Program-made: the position numbers and the translations under genes
In this document: in pieces, positions 54,086-62,797 of the stretch
Position numbering within the stretch: the first letter of the stretch is position 1
Layout: the number at the start of each line of letters is the position of its first letter
NCBI GenBank assembly: GCA_043497085.1
Contig: JBIEKI010000012.1
DNA length: 64,000 nt
Direction: 5' to 3' (one strand)
Origin: Thalassobacillus sp043497085
GTDB taxonomy: Bacteria > Bacillota > Bacilli > Bacillales > Halobacillaceae
The notes under the pieces: model-generated
What the model was told of the DNA's origin: nothing
The model's database searches: none
The model's input: the letters and a program-made list of their open reading frames with translations, nothing else

Positions 54086-54114
54086 ATTCTACATTCCTAT
54101 TTTGTTCCTGTCAA
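54086..54114 (-). promoter_or_regulatory. strong sigma-A promoter of fadR-fadB-etfBA
   Basis: TTGACA (54109-54114), 17 nt, TAGAAT (54086-54091) on the minus strand. It lies between the lcfA stop and fadR, directly upstream of the operator. A weak hairpin AGAGG / CCTCT with T5 (54116-54137) precedes it. Confidence 0.85.
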
Positions 54115-54139
54115 TAAAAAGAGGACAAGCCTCTCAAGG

Positions 54140-55849
54140 TTATACAGGTTCCGTACTTCCTGTACCCTGTTTGTTTTTTTCTTCTTCGATAAGGGTCCTG
54201 CGCAATATTTTCCCTACAGCTGTCTTTGGAAGCTCATCTCTGAATTCATAAATTCTCGGTACTTTATAGGCTGCCATATGCTTTCGACAAAAATCATTCA
54301 ATTCCTGCTCCGAAACAGAAGAATCTTCCCTTTTAACAATAAATGCTTTAACCGTTTCACCCCGGTAAGGATCTGGGATGCCTACGACTACAGCTTCCTG
54401 GACCGCCTCATGCTCATAAAGCACTTCTTCTACTTCTCTTGGATAAATATTAAATCCGCCAGCTATAATCATATCTTTTTTCCGGTCTACCACGTAGAAG
54501 TAACCTTCTTCATTCATATAACCCAAATCTCCAGTACGGAACCACCCTTCAGCATTCAACACTTCATCTGTGTCTTCTTTTCGTCCCCAATACCCTTTCA
54601 TTACTTGAGGTCCTTTCACTACAATTTCTCCCACTTCCTCAAACTCAGCTTCTTCATCACTTTCCATTCTAAAAATCTTCGCATCTGTATCCGGCCATGG
54701 TACGCCGATACTACCATTTATTCTTCGACCCCATACAAAATTAGAATGTGTGACCGGCGATGTCTCTGTCAGTCCATATCCTTCTACTAATTTTCCACCT
54801 GTCACTCGTTCAAATCTCTCTTGAACTTCTACAGGTAAAGGTGCTGAACCACTAATACAAGCTTCAACAGAAGATAAATCATACTTTTTCAAACTAGGAT
54901 GATTCAACAGTGCAATATAAATAGTCGGTGCTCCAGGAAACAATGTTGGTTTCTGTTTATCGATTGTTTTCAACACTTCACCGGCATCGAATTTTGGCAG
55001 TAGAATCATTTTCGACCCCATCATAATTGATAGATTCATCACTGCTGTCATGCCATACACATGGAAGAATGGGAGAACACCGAGTACTATCTCTTCACCC
55101 CTTTTACATTTATACAGCCAATTCATTGACATTTGCGTATTAGCTACCAGATTCAAATGGGTCAGCATTACACCCTTCGGATAACCAGTAGTTCCTCCTG
55201 TATATTGTAATAATGCAAGATCTTCCTCAGGATCGATATCAACAGGCGTCACTTTGTCCTCCGTAGATTGCAGAATATGCTCCCAAAGATGCGTATCATT
55301 CGTTTGTTCCGGTGTAACTACCAGTTTATATTGCCGTTTTTGAATGAACGGATAGATTCGGTTTTTAGGAAATGGCAAATAATCCTTGATGCCTGTTATG
55401 ATCACATGCTCTAAATCAGTATTCCCTTTGACATTACTTACTTTAGGATAAAGTATATCCAGGCAGATGATCATTTTTGCTCCGGAATCGTTCATCTGAT
55501 ATTCCAATTCCCTTTCCATATATAATGGGTTGGTTTGGACGACAATTCCTCCAGCCATCAATATTCCATAATAGGCTATCACCGACTGGGGGCTGTTCGG
55601 CAGCATGATTGCCACCCTGTCTCCTTTTTCTAAACCCAGCTTTTGCATATATGCGGCAAATATCTCTGTTTGTTGAAGCACTTCTTCGTACGTAAGTTCT
55701 TTGCCCATAAAATGAAGCGCTTTCTTTTTGGGGTATAGCTCAGCCGCTTCATATAAAAATTGGTGCAAGGCTTTTTTGTCATAATCTAAGGTAGCGGGAA
55801 TTTCTTCTGGGTAATGACGGTGCCATGGTCTTTCAAACTTTTCTGTCAT
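54140..55849 (-). CDS. lcfA: long-chain-fatty-acid--CoA ligase
   Basis: LcfA activates long-chain fatty acids to acyl-CoA with ATP. The AMP-binding motif YTGGTTGYPKGVMLTH is near residues 215-230; GYGLTETSPVTH near 357 and GWFRTGDLG near 436 are family motifs, and the catalytic lysine is in LPKTAVGKILRR near 544. At 569 residues it is full length. It is the first gene of the fad cluster. A weak FadR-like half-site overlaps its -35. Confidence 0.95.
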   Translation of the reverse strand: MTEKFERPWHRHYPEEIPATLDYDKKALHQFLYEAAELYPKKKALHFMGKELTYEEVLQQTEIFAAYMQKLGLEKGDRVAIMLPNSPQSVIAYYGILMAGGIVVQTNPLYMERELEYQMNDSGAKMIICLDILYPKVSNVKGNTDLEHVIITGIKDYLPFPKNRIYPFIQKRQYKLVVTPEQTNDTHLWEHILQSTEDKVTPVDIDPEEDLALLQYTGGTTGYPKGVMLTHLNLVANTQMSMNWLYKCKRGEEIVLGVLPFFHVYGMTAVMNLSIMMGSKMILLPKFDAGEVLKTIDKQKPTLFPGAPTIYIALLNHPSLKKYDLSSVEACISGSAPLPVEVQERFERVTGGKLVEGYGLTETSPVTHSNFVWGRRINGSIGVPWPDTDAKIFRMESDEEAEFEEVGEIVVKGPQVMKGYWGRKEDTDEVLNAEGWFRTGDLGYMNEEGYFYVVDRKKDMIIAGGFNIYPREVEEVLYEHEAVQEAVVVGIPDPYRGETVKAFIVKREDSSVSEQELNDFCRKHMAAYKVPRIYEFRDELPKTAVGKILRRTLIEEEKNKQGTGSTEPV

Positions 55850-55880
55850 CAGAATTCCTCCCTTTACTTCGCTTATATCT

Positions 55881-55909
55881 ATTATAACGATTTATGCCCA
55901 TAAAATGAA
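55881..55909 (-). promoter_or_regulatory. promoter of lcfA
   Basis: TTCATT (55904-55909), 17 nt, TATAAT (55881-55886) on the minus strand. The -35 lies in an AT-rich stretch with a TTCATT half-site like that of FadR, but no full operator. Confidence 0.55.
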
Positions 55910-55954
55910 TTATTATTTGAAAATTTGAAAAAATAACGTAGGTCTATAGTAACA

Positions 55955-55995
55955 AAAAAAGGACAAAAGACAGGCTTCAAAGCCCGTCCTTTGTC
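55955..55995 (-). terminator. terminator after the small ORF downstream of yshE
   Basis: GACAAAGGACGGGCTT / AGCCTGTCTTTTGTC folds into a long stem, then CCTTTTTTT on the minus strand. It begins at the stop codon of the 26-codon ORF. Confidence 0.8.
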
Positions 55996-56074
55996 AATTC
56001 AAAATAACAAAAACCACGCCGACAATAATGAATAGGACTGAGACGACACCCAGCACCTTTGCTAATGTTTCCAT
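55994..56074 (-). CDS. small hydrophobic protein (26 aa)
   Basis: The reading is a short METLAKVLG head followed by an unbroken hydrophobic stretch (VVSVLFIIVGVVFVIL) and ends immediately before a terminator. It starts 16 nt after yshE, and the yshE stop TAA is followed by GGGG, which may serve as ribosome binding site, although the 12-nt spacing is long. A single membrane helix is predicted. No family recognised; it may be a small membrane-protein subunit or a chance frame. Confidence 0.5.
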   Translation of the reverse strand: METLAKVLGVVSVLFIIVGVVFVILN

Positions 56075-56090
56075 GCTTATTGTTCGCCCC

Positions 56091-56498
56091 TTAAATAATA
56101 TTTGCTCCAATAACAAAAGAAAGACCGACCGATATAACTAAAGAAATAAATCCTACAGCCCGGTTATCATTTTCTATTTCCGCATCTATTTTGAAATTAG
56201 GTGTCAAAAATTCGTAAATGAAATAGCCGATCAAGAGTAAGAAGAAACCATACAATCCCCAACCCATGGTTTGCAGCAAAGAATCATTGTGTTCAATGGA
56301 ATAACGAAAAATATTGGCAATGCCGAATATTTTTCCTCCTGTTGCCATAGCTACAGCTAAATTTCCTTGTTTAATTTCTTTCCAGTTGTTGTACCGGGTT
56401 ACCAGTTCAAAAACTGCCATAAAAATAACCAAACATAAAATAACCACACTGTATCTTGCTGCAGTTTCAATTAATGGGTGCTCCCAAAAGCTATTCAT
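56091..56498 (-). CDS. yshE: YshE, DUF350 membrane protein
   Basis: The 135-residue integral membrane protein shows four hydrophobic helices (about 13-33, 46-62, 74-94 and 112-133) in the DUF350 pattern of two repeated helix pairs. Function is unknown. It follows mutS2 by 20 nt, as yshE does in B. subtilis, so it is cotranscribed. Confidence 0.88.
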   Translation of the reverse strand: MNSFWEHPLIETAARYSVVILCLVIFMAVFELVTRYNNWKEIKQGNLAVAMATGGKIFGIANIFRYSIEHNDSLLQTMGWGLYGFFLLLIGYFIYEFLTPNFKIDAEIENDNRAVGFISLVISVGLSFVIGANII

Positions 56499-56518
56499 CT
56501 ACGATCCCCCCCTGTTTC

Positions 56519-58864
56519 TCAAGCTAATTCTAACACAGTAACTCCACCGCCGCCTTCGTTCATTCCGCCAGAACGGTGAGACTTGATAGCAGAATGGTTA
56601 TCTGCGAAATTTTTAACACCATTCCTTAACGCTCCTGTACCTTTCCCATGAATGATGGAAACTCTAGGGTACCCGGCTAATATGGCATCATCAATATATT
56701 TTTCTAAACGGTTTAAGGCTTCTTCATATCTCTCCCCACGTAAATCCAATTCTGTCTTTACATGGTAGCCTTTACCTTTGACTGTAGCCATTGTTTTTTC
56801 CTTCAAAGGCTGTTCAGACTTGATATATTCTAAATCTTTCCGCTTAGCCTTTACTTTCATTATCCCAACCTGGACTTGAAACTCATTTTCACTTATCACA
56901 TCTATAACTGTACCGTTCTGATTCAAAGAAAGCAGCTTGACTTCGTCTCCAGCTTTTAACTCACGTTTACTTACACTTACCGGTTTCTTTTGTTTCTGTT
57001 TCTTGTCAGCAAGTTCAGGGCGGGCTTCTTCTAATGTTTTACGCGCTTCAATCCATTCATGTTCCTTGAAATCTGCCTGTTGTTTCCGGTTACGTAGTTC
57101 TTTTACAATTTCTTCAGCTTCCATTCTAGCCTTTTCTACAGCTTTTTCAGCCTTCTGTTCTGCACGTTGATAAAGTTGTTCCCGCTTATCTTCGAACTTT
57201 TTCCATTTATCTTCTAATTCTCTGTGAAGCTCCTGGGCCTGTTCTAATATCCTCTCAGCTTCCTCATAATCCCGGTCCGCTCCCCTTGTGGATTCTTCCA
57301 GAGAAGCAATCATATTTTCCACACTTTTCGAATCACTGCCAATATGGCCTTTAGCTGTTTCTATTACGTCTTCATCCAATCCTAAACGTCTTGATATCTC
57401 AAAAGCATTGCTTCGTCCTGGCACGCCGATCAATAACCGGTAAGTAGGCTGTAAAGTTTGTATATCAAATTCAACCGATGCGTTAATGACACCTTCCCGG
57501 TTATAACCATAGGCTTTTAATTCTGGATAGTGGGTGGTAGCAATCACTCTTGCATCCCTTTTAACTACTTCATCCAAAATAGACATAGCCAGTGCTGCTC
57601 CTTCTTGCGGATCTGTACCGGCCCCCAGTTCATCGAATAACACCAAGGTTTTGTCATTGACGTGTTGTAGTATATCTACAATGTTAGTCATATGGGAAGA
57701 GAAAGTACTTAGGTTCTGTTCGATTGATTGTTCATCTCCAATATCCGCAAAGACATTTTCAAACACTGCCATCTCCACACCATCTAAGGCAGGGATCTGA
57801 AGTCCGGATTGAGCCATCAACGTACATAGGCCGACCAATTTCAATGTAACTGTTTTCCCGCCTGTATTAGGGCCTGTGATTACAATAGAAGTAAAAGATG
57901 CACCAAGTTCGATATCATTTGCTACTACTTCTTCCTGATCGATTAAAGGATGTCTCGCTTGTTTCATTTTAATGACTCCACGATCATTCATAGTAGGCAT
58001 GGCTGCTTTCATGGACTGTCCCAACTTGGCTCTTGCAAACATAAAATCTATTTTTTCAAGAAGTTCAACATTTTGATAAAGGAAGGATTCGTCCGAAGCT
58101 ATAGCCTCTGATAATTCTTTTAAAATCCGCTCGATTTCATGTTTTTCCTGAACTTTTGCTTCTTGAAGTTGATTATTCAAGTCAACGATGGCCTGGGGTT
58201 CTATGAACAACGTAGCACCTGAAGCTGATTGGTCATGCACGATTCCCCCAATCGCTCCACGATACTCCTGCTTTACTGGAAGTACATACCTGTCATTTCG
58301 GATGGTTACAATAGCATCTGATAACATTTTACTTTTTGATTTTGTATAATTGTCCATTTTATCCCGCACTCTGCTTTCATAGGTGCGGACGCGAGAGCGG
58401 ATCGTACGGAGTTTATCCGACGCACCATCCATGACATGACCATTGTCATCAATGCATCCCCGGATTAGCCGCTCTAATTCATTTAAGGGAACAATCCCTT
58501 CTACTAAATCACGCAGGATAGGGACCACCGGCTCTTCCATTTGGTCGATGAATCTTTTCATCTGTTTCCCGCCATATATAGTTGAAGCGATATCCAAACA
58601 TTCTGATGGGCTCAACACGCCGCCGATGGTAGTTCGCTTAATGCTCGGTTTAATATCAAAGATACCGCCGAGTGGGACATTGCCATGTAATCTGATCACT
58701 TGGGCAGCTTCATCTGTCTCATTTTGCCAACGTACTACTTCTTCAAAATCAGTGGATGGCTTTAAGGCAGCAGCTTTTGCCTTTCCGAGTGAAGAAGCTG
58801 CATATTCTGCTAATTGATCAATTATTTTTTTATATTCTAATACATGAAATACACGTGGATTCAT
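56519..58864 (-). CDS. mutS2: endonuclease MutS2
   Basis: MutS2 acts on branched DNA and collided ribosomes and is not part of mismatch repair. The core ATPase has Walker A ITGPNTGGKTVTLK near residues 330-343 and Walker B LVLFDELGAGTDP near 405-417. A long coiled coil (about 515-620) leads to a KOW-like stretch and the C-terminal Smr nuclease domain (ELDLRGERYEEAL and IIHGKGTGALRNGV, about 705-781). It is 781 residues and intact. Confidence 0.96.
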   Translation of the reverse strand: MNPRVFHVLEYKKIIDQLAEYAASSLGKAKAAALKPSTDFEEVVRWQNETDEAAQVIRLHGNVPLGGIFDIKPSIKRTTIGGVLSPSECLDIASTIYGGKQMKRFIDQMEEPVVPILRDLVEGIVPLNELERLIRGCIDDNGHVMDGASDKLRTIRSRVRTYESRVRDKMDNYTKSKSKMLSDAIVTIRNDRYVLPVKQEYRGAIGGIVHDQSASGATLFIEPQAIVDLNNQLQEAKVQEKHEIERILKELSEAIASDESFLYQNVELLEKIDFMFARAKLGQSMKAAMPTMNDRGVIKMKQARHPLIDQEEVVANDIELGASFTSIVITGPNTGGKTVTLKLVGLCTLMAQSGLQIPALDGVEMAVFENVFADIGDEQSIEQNLSTFSSHMTNIVDILQHVNDKTLVLFDELGAGTDPQEGAALAMSILDEVVKRDARVIATTHYPELKAYGYNREGVINASVEFDIQTLQPTYRLLIGVPGRSNAFEISRRLGLDEDVIETAKGHIGSDSKSVENMIASLEESTRGADRDYEEAERILEQAQELHRELEDKWKKFEDKREQLYQRAEQKAEKAVEKARMEAEEIVKELRNRKQQADFKEHEWIEARKTLEEARPELADKKQKQKKPVSVSKRELKAGDEVKLLSLNQNGTVIDVISENEFQVQVGIMKVKAKRKDLEYIKSEQPLKEKTMATVKGKGYHVKTELDLRGERYEEALNRLEKYIDDAILAGYPRVSIIHGKGTGALRNGVKNFADNHSAIKSHRSGGMNEGGGGVTVLELA

Positions 58865-58879
58865 GAGTGATTGACTCCT

Positions 58880-60604
58880 TTATTTCTTAGCTTTCCCTTG
58901 GAAAAGGTTCACTAGCTCCTCCTTTTTCCAGGTATTGATGACATTTTCTTTTCGCAGCCACCCTTTGCGTGCTGCTCCAACACCTATTTTCATATGGTCC
59001 AGCATGGAATAGTTATGAGCATCCGTATTGATAGCTACCTTGACACCAGCTTCTTGAGCTTTGATTAAAGTTTCCCAACTCAAGTCAAGCCTGTTCGGGT
59101 TTGCGTTCAACTCTAACACTGTTCCAGTTTGCTGAGCTGTCTCTATTAATACGTCCAAGTCCACGGCATATCCTTTTCTTCTGCCAATCAACCGCCCGGT
59201 TGGATGGGCAATCATATGGACATATGGATTCTCCATAGCATGAACTAACCGTTTCATGATCTTATCTTGAGATTGAGTGAAACTTGAATGAATAGAACCG
59301 ATTACAAAGTCCATCTCCTTGAGGAATTCATCTTCAAAATCAAGCGTTCCATCAGGAAGGATATCCATTTCAATTCCTGCAAAAATATGAAAGTCATCCA
59401 TTTCATTGTTCAGCTTGTCTATTTCTTTCCGTTGCTTACGTAAACGTTCTTCATTTAATCCGTTTGCAACTCGTAAATATTTGGAGTGATCGGTGATAGC
59501 AATGAATTCATAGCCTTTCGCTTTTGCTTCCTCTGCCATTTCACGTATGGACTGGGCGCCATCACTCCAGGTGCTGTGCATATGAAGATCCCCTCTAATA
59601 TCCTTCAGATCTACTAAGTCTATTTTCTTTTCTGCTTTTTCAATCTCTCCTAAATTCTCCCTAACTTCAGGCGGAATCCAGTTGAGCCCAAAGTGAGCAA
59701 AAAAGTCTTCTTCTTTTTTGAAGGTTGTCACTTCGCCGGTTTCAACATTTTCAATTCCATATTCACTGATTTTTTCATTTTGCTGTTTCGCTAATTGGCG
59801 CATCGCCACATTATGATCCTTCGATCCTGTAAAATGATGGAGTGTTGTCGCAAATTCTTCTGGTTTTACAATCCGGAAATCAATGTTGATATCGTAGCCT
59901 TCATTAACAACTACGGATACTTTCGTCTCCCCGGATGCGATCACTTCCTCTATATCTTCATACTCTAACAATTGATCACGGGTTGCTGGAGCATCTTCTG
60001 ATACGATGATAAAATCCAGATCCTTGATCGTTTCTTTCATTCTCCTCAAACTTCCAGCCCTTGAATAACGTTCTACAGTCTTCACTGTGTCCAGAAAGGC
60101 TTCGATTTTTTCTGCCAGTGGAAGCATCATGGCTATCGGCAGACGTTCTGGTCTGCTGTCTGCATCTTCTAATGCTTTTAATATTTTTTCTGCTGATTTT
60201 TTGCCAAAACCTTGCAGTTGTTCGACGCTTCCATCTTCACACGCTTTTTTCAGGGTTGCGGCATCTGTAACCCCTAATTCCTGATATAATTTAGAAAGCT
60301 TTTTTCCCCCAAGTCCAGGTAAGTCAAGCAATGGCACTAAGCCTTTAGGCACTTCTTCCTGAAGTTGCATCAATGTATCCGATTTACCATTGTTTATATA
60401 TTCGTTAATAACTTCAGCAGTTCCTTTTCCTATCCCTTTCAACTTAGTGAAGTCTTCGATTTCGCTTAAGGATCGCTCATCCTGTTCCAAGGCTTGAGCA
60501 GCTTTTCTATATGCAGATATTTTAAAAGGATTCTCTCCTTTTAGTTCTAAATAAACAGCTACCTGTTCCAGTAACTTAATAACCTGCTTTTTATCTACTG
60601 CCAT
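58880..60604 (-). CDS. polX: DNA polymerase X family protein with PHP domain
   Basis: PolX fills short gaps and carries 3'-5' exonuclease activity. Helix-hairpin-helix motifs lie at about 50-130 (LKGIGKGTAEVINEY, LPGLGGKKLSKLY). The polymerase core has RAGSLRRMKETIKDLDFIIV near 185-204 with the aspartates of DLD. The PHP domain begins DLHMHSTWSDGAQS near 340 and contains ITDHSKY and IAHPTGR. The ATG at 60604 behind GAGGAGTTGGATAAC gives 574 residues. Confidence 0.96.
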   Translation of the reverse strand: MAVDKKQVIKLLEQVAVYLELKGENPFKISAYRKAAQALEQDERSLSEIEDFTKLKGIGKGTAEVINEYINNGKSDTLMQLQEEVPKGLVPLLDLPGLGGKKLSKLYQELGVTDAATLKKACEDGSVEQLQGFGKKSAEKILKALEDADSRPERLPIAMMLPLAEKIEAFLDTVKTVERYSRAGSLRRMKETIKDLDFIIVSEDAPATRDQLLEYEDIEEVIASGETKVSVVVNEGYDINIDFRIVKPEEFATTLHHFTGSKDHNVAMRQLAKQQNEKISEYGIENVETGEVTTFKKEEDFFAHFGLNWIPPEVRENLGEIEKAEKKIDLVDLKDIRGDLHMHSTWSDGAQSIREMAEEAKAKGYEFIAITDHSKYLRVANGLNEERLRKQRKEIDKLNNEMDDFHIFAGIEMDILPDGTLDFEDEFLKEMDFVIGSIHSSFTQSQDKIMKRLVHAMENPYVHMIAHPTGRLIGRRKGYAVDLDVLIETAQQTGTVLELNANPNRLDLSWETLIKAQEAGVKVAINTDAHNYSMLDHMKIGVGAARKGWLRKENVINTWKKEELVNLFQGKAKK

Positions 60605-60643
60605 GTTATCCAACTCCTCTTAATGAGTTTAGTGATATCGTAA

Positions 60644-60674
60644 AGAAAAAACTTCTCCAAGTAAGAGAAGTTTT
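60644..60674 (-). terminator. terminator between cvpA and polX
   Basis: AAAACTTCTC / GAGAAGTTTT with a 7-nt loop, then TTCTT on the minus strand; it overlaps the cvpA stop. Confidence 0.75.
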
Positions 60675-61221
60675 ATAGTAGTGCTGCTACATGTTCAAAC
60701 CACAGCGTTTTCAGCTGCTGTGAGAACATTGGCGTGTGTTCGATTATTGCCTGGGCAATTCCGGCGTTATCTAGTGCACTTTGCACAGACTCAATCGGCA
60801 TCAGGGCTGCGATAGAAAGTAAAATAAACAAAATCAAGTACGTCTCAATAAAGCCTAAAACGCCTCCTAATAATCCATTCAATGTCTTTAAAATTGGAAG
60901 ATCAGCTACGAAATCAAGCATTGAGGCAATGATTTGCACGATGATTTTTACACCAAAAAAGAGAATGGCAAAGGCAACCGCATTATAGAAGGCTACTTCC
61001 AGCGGCAAGCTATCCAAAAATACGGACCATTCTGCACTTTCAGGTAAATTCGGGTACGGCACCCAAAGTGTCAGTCGTTCTGCAAGGTCATCATAATATA
61101 GTACTGCTACTACAAAAGCGGCTATGAAGCCAATAATATGGAACAGCTGAAGGATAAAGCCCCTGCGTAATCCGTTCAGTATCCCAATAATCAAAATTAT
61201 AATCAGTAATAAATCAATCAT
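60673..61221 (-). CDS. cvpA: CvpA family membrane protein (YshB)
   Basis: The 182-residue protein has four hydrophobic helices, beginning LLLIIILIIGILNGLRRGFI with the G-L-x-R-G turn of the family. CvpA-like proteins are implicated in envelope functions and colicin V export in Enterobacteria; the Bacillus role is unknown. It overlaps zapA by 8 nt. Confidence 0.88.
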   Translation of the reverse strand: MIDLLLIIILIIGILNGLRRGFILQLFHIIGFIAAFVVAVLYYDDLAERLTLWVPYPNLPESAEWSVFLDSLPLEVAFYNAVAFAILFFGVKIIVQIIASMLDFVADLPILKTLNGLLGGVLGFIETYLILFILLSIAALMPIESVQSALDNAGIAQAIIEHTPMFSQQLKTLWFEHVAALL

Positions 61222-61501
61222 CTTGTTTTCTTTCCTTTTCTTCGTTGATTTTCAGCTTGTCTATAAGTTCATTATACGATTCTTTCAAGGCTATGTAATC
61301 ATTCATCGTATTGACCGCAGTAAGTACAGCAAGTCTGGAAGTATCCAGAGAACGGTTGCCCTCCTGGATTTCACGCATTTTTTGATCCACAAGTCCTGCC
61401 ACCATTTTCACACGGTGAGCCGGCTCATCACCCACAATCGTATAGGAACGATTATATATTTCAACCGTAGTACGTGATTTTTTATTTTCTGAACGGGACA
61501 T
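61214..61501 (-). CDS. zapA: cell division protein ZapA
   Basis: ZapA binds and bundles FtsZ protofilaments. The 95-residue protein has an N-terminal beta-beta-alpha part (TTVEIYNRSYTIVGDEPAHRVKMVAGLVD) and a C-terminal coiled coil (about 55-90). It lies divergently from rnhC, as in B. subtilis. Confidence 0.94.
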   Translation of the reverse strand: MSRSENKKSRTTVEIYNRSYTIVGDEPAHRVKMVAGLVDQKMREIQEGNRSLDTSRLAVLTAVNTMNDYIALKESYNELIDKLKINEEKERKQDD

Positions 61502-61611
61502 ATTATCCCCCCTGACAATAGAATCCTAAAGTTTATATTAACACGAAGGAGAAAAATTGGGAAACTAAATCTATCGTATATTGCATGGTTCTGTCTTATT
61601 GTGTCGTCTGG

Positions 61612-61617
61612 TATACT
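61612..61617 (+). promoter_or_regulatory. putative extended -10 of rnhC
   Basis: TGGTATACT is an extended -10 about 50 nt before rnhC on the plus strand; no clear -35 is present. Confidence 0.4.
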
Positions 61618-61664
61618 TGTCATGAGTGAAAACCTAAACGCAAAAAAGAGAGAGGTATTCAAAC

Positions 61665-62594
61665 ATGGGCCAAGTTGTACTTAAAGTAGCAAAACATACC
61701 CTGAATGAAATGAAAAATTATTATAAGGAACAAATAAAACCGGATATGCCTCCAGCTGCCTTATTTGTGGCAAAAACGCCTGGAAGCACCATCACGGCCT
61801 ACCAATCCGGGAAAGTTTTATTCCAGGGAAAAAGTCCTGAAGATGAAGCGGCTAAATGGGGGAAAACCGACCAGCCTATAAAGAAAAAAGTCAAAAAGCA
61901 ACATGCTTACCATCCGCCAGAAACGCTGTTCACGTGTTCTCATATCGGCTCGGATGAAGCAGGAACAGGAGATTACTTTGGACCAATTACCGTAGCTGCT
62001 GCATATGTAAAAAAAGATCAGATCGCTTTATTGAAAGAACTTGGTGTCAAAGATTCTAAGCATTTGACAGATGATAAAATCCGCTCCATCGCTAAGGATA
62101 TTGTCCACCTGGATATCCCTTATACATTATTGAAATTAACTAACAAAAAGTACAACAAGCTCCAAGCCAAAGGATGGAGTCAGGGAAAAATGAAAACGAT
62201 GCTTCACCATCACGCTTTAGAAAAACTGCTGGAAAAAATAAAGCCGGAACGTCCCGCCGGTATTTTAGTCGATCAATTTTCAGAACCTGAGGTATATAAA
62301 CGTCACCTTGCTTCAGAAGGGAATAAACTGCAGGAGAATGTCTATTTCATGACCAAGGCAGAAAGCTACTCGATCGCTGTCGCTACAGGATCGATTCTTG
62401 CCAGGGCAAGCTTCGTAAAAGCGATTGAAGATATGTCTAGAGAAGTTGGGCTGACTGTCCCTAAAGGTGCATCCCTTCAAGTAGACAGGGCTGCAGCTGC
62501 TATCATTAAAAAGTTTGGCAGGGACAAATTAGAAGAGATTGCTAAAGTACATTTTGCAACTACGCAAAAAGCTAACAAATACTTAAAAAAATAG
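61665..62594 (+). CDS. rnhC: ribonuclease HIII
   Basis: RNase HIII cleaves RNA in RNA/DNA hybrids. The N-terminal TBP-like substrate-binding domain (about 1-90) precedes the RNase H fold with catalytic acids in IGSDEAGTGDYFGP near 97-110. Further acids lie in VKDSKHLTD near 131 and ILVDQFSEPE near 203. At 309 residues it is full length. The ATG at 61665 follows GAGAGGTATTCAAAC. Confidence 0.96.
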   Translation: MGQVVLKVAKHTLNEMKNYYKEQIKPDMPPAALFVAKTPGSTITAYQSGKVLFQGKSPEDEAAKWGKTDQPIKKKVKKQHAYHPPETLFTCSHIGSDEAGTGDYFGPITVAAAYVKKDQIALLKELGVKDSKHLTDDKIRSIAKDIVHLDIPYTLLKLTNKKYNKLQAKGWSQGKMKTMLHHHALEKLLEKIKPERPAGILVDQFSEPEVYKRHLASEGNKLQENVYFMTKAESYSIAVATGSILARASFVKAIEDMSREVGLTVPKGASLQVDRAAAAIIKKFGRDKLEEIAKVHFATTQKANKYLKK

Positions 62595-62630
62595 TCCTGA
62601 CCCTTATCTCCCTTTTTAATACATGACCTT

Positions 62631-62694
62631 CCAGTCTATGTCCCCTTAAGATAACAGGTTTTCACCGGACTATCTTACGGGGGCATCTTACTGG
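62631..62694. other. 64-nt imperfect hairpin between convergent genes
   Basis: CCAGT-CT-ATG-T-CCCC-T-TAAGATA pairs with TATCTTA-C-GGGG-G-CAT-CTT-ACTGG around a 17-nt loop. There is no T run, so it is a poor terminator; it may be a palindromic repeat or an insertion-sequence remnant. The rest of the 62595-62797 gap shows nothing else. Confidence 0.55.
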
Positions 62695-62797
62695 CTCCGT
62701 GCATACCTCAAATTCAAGGTTTCTTCGATTAAAACTCCGGATAGTTGAAAAACTAAACTCAAAAACATTTAGCTTGATCGTTTATTTTAAGAATAGC

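Noticed and set aside
54065..54790. 241-codon plus-strand open frame opposite lcfA
   Set aside because: Antisense to a clearly coding gene, phenylalanine/serine-rich, and starts inside the FadR operator.
55890..55930. FadR operator upstream of lcfA
   Set aside because: Only one TTCATT half-site fits; the other half does not match TGAATGA at the right spacing.
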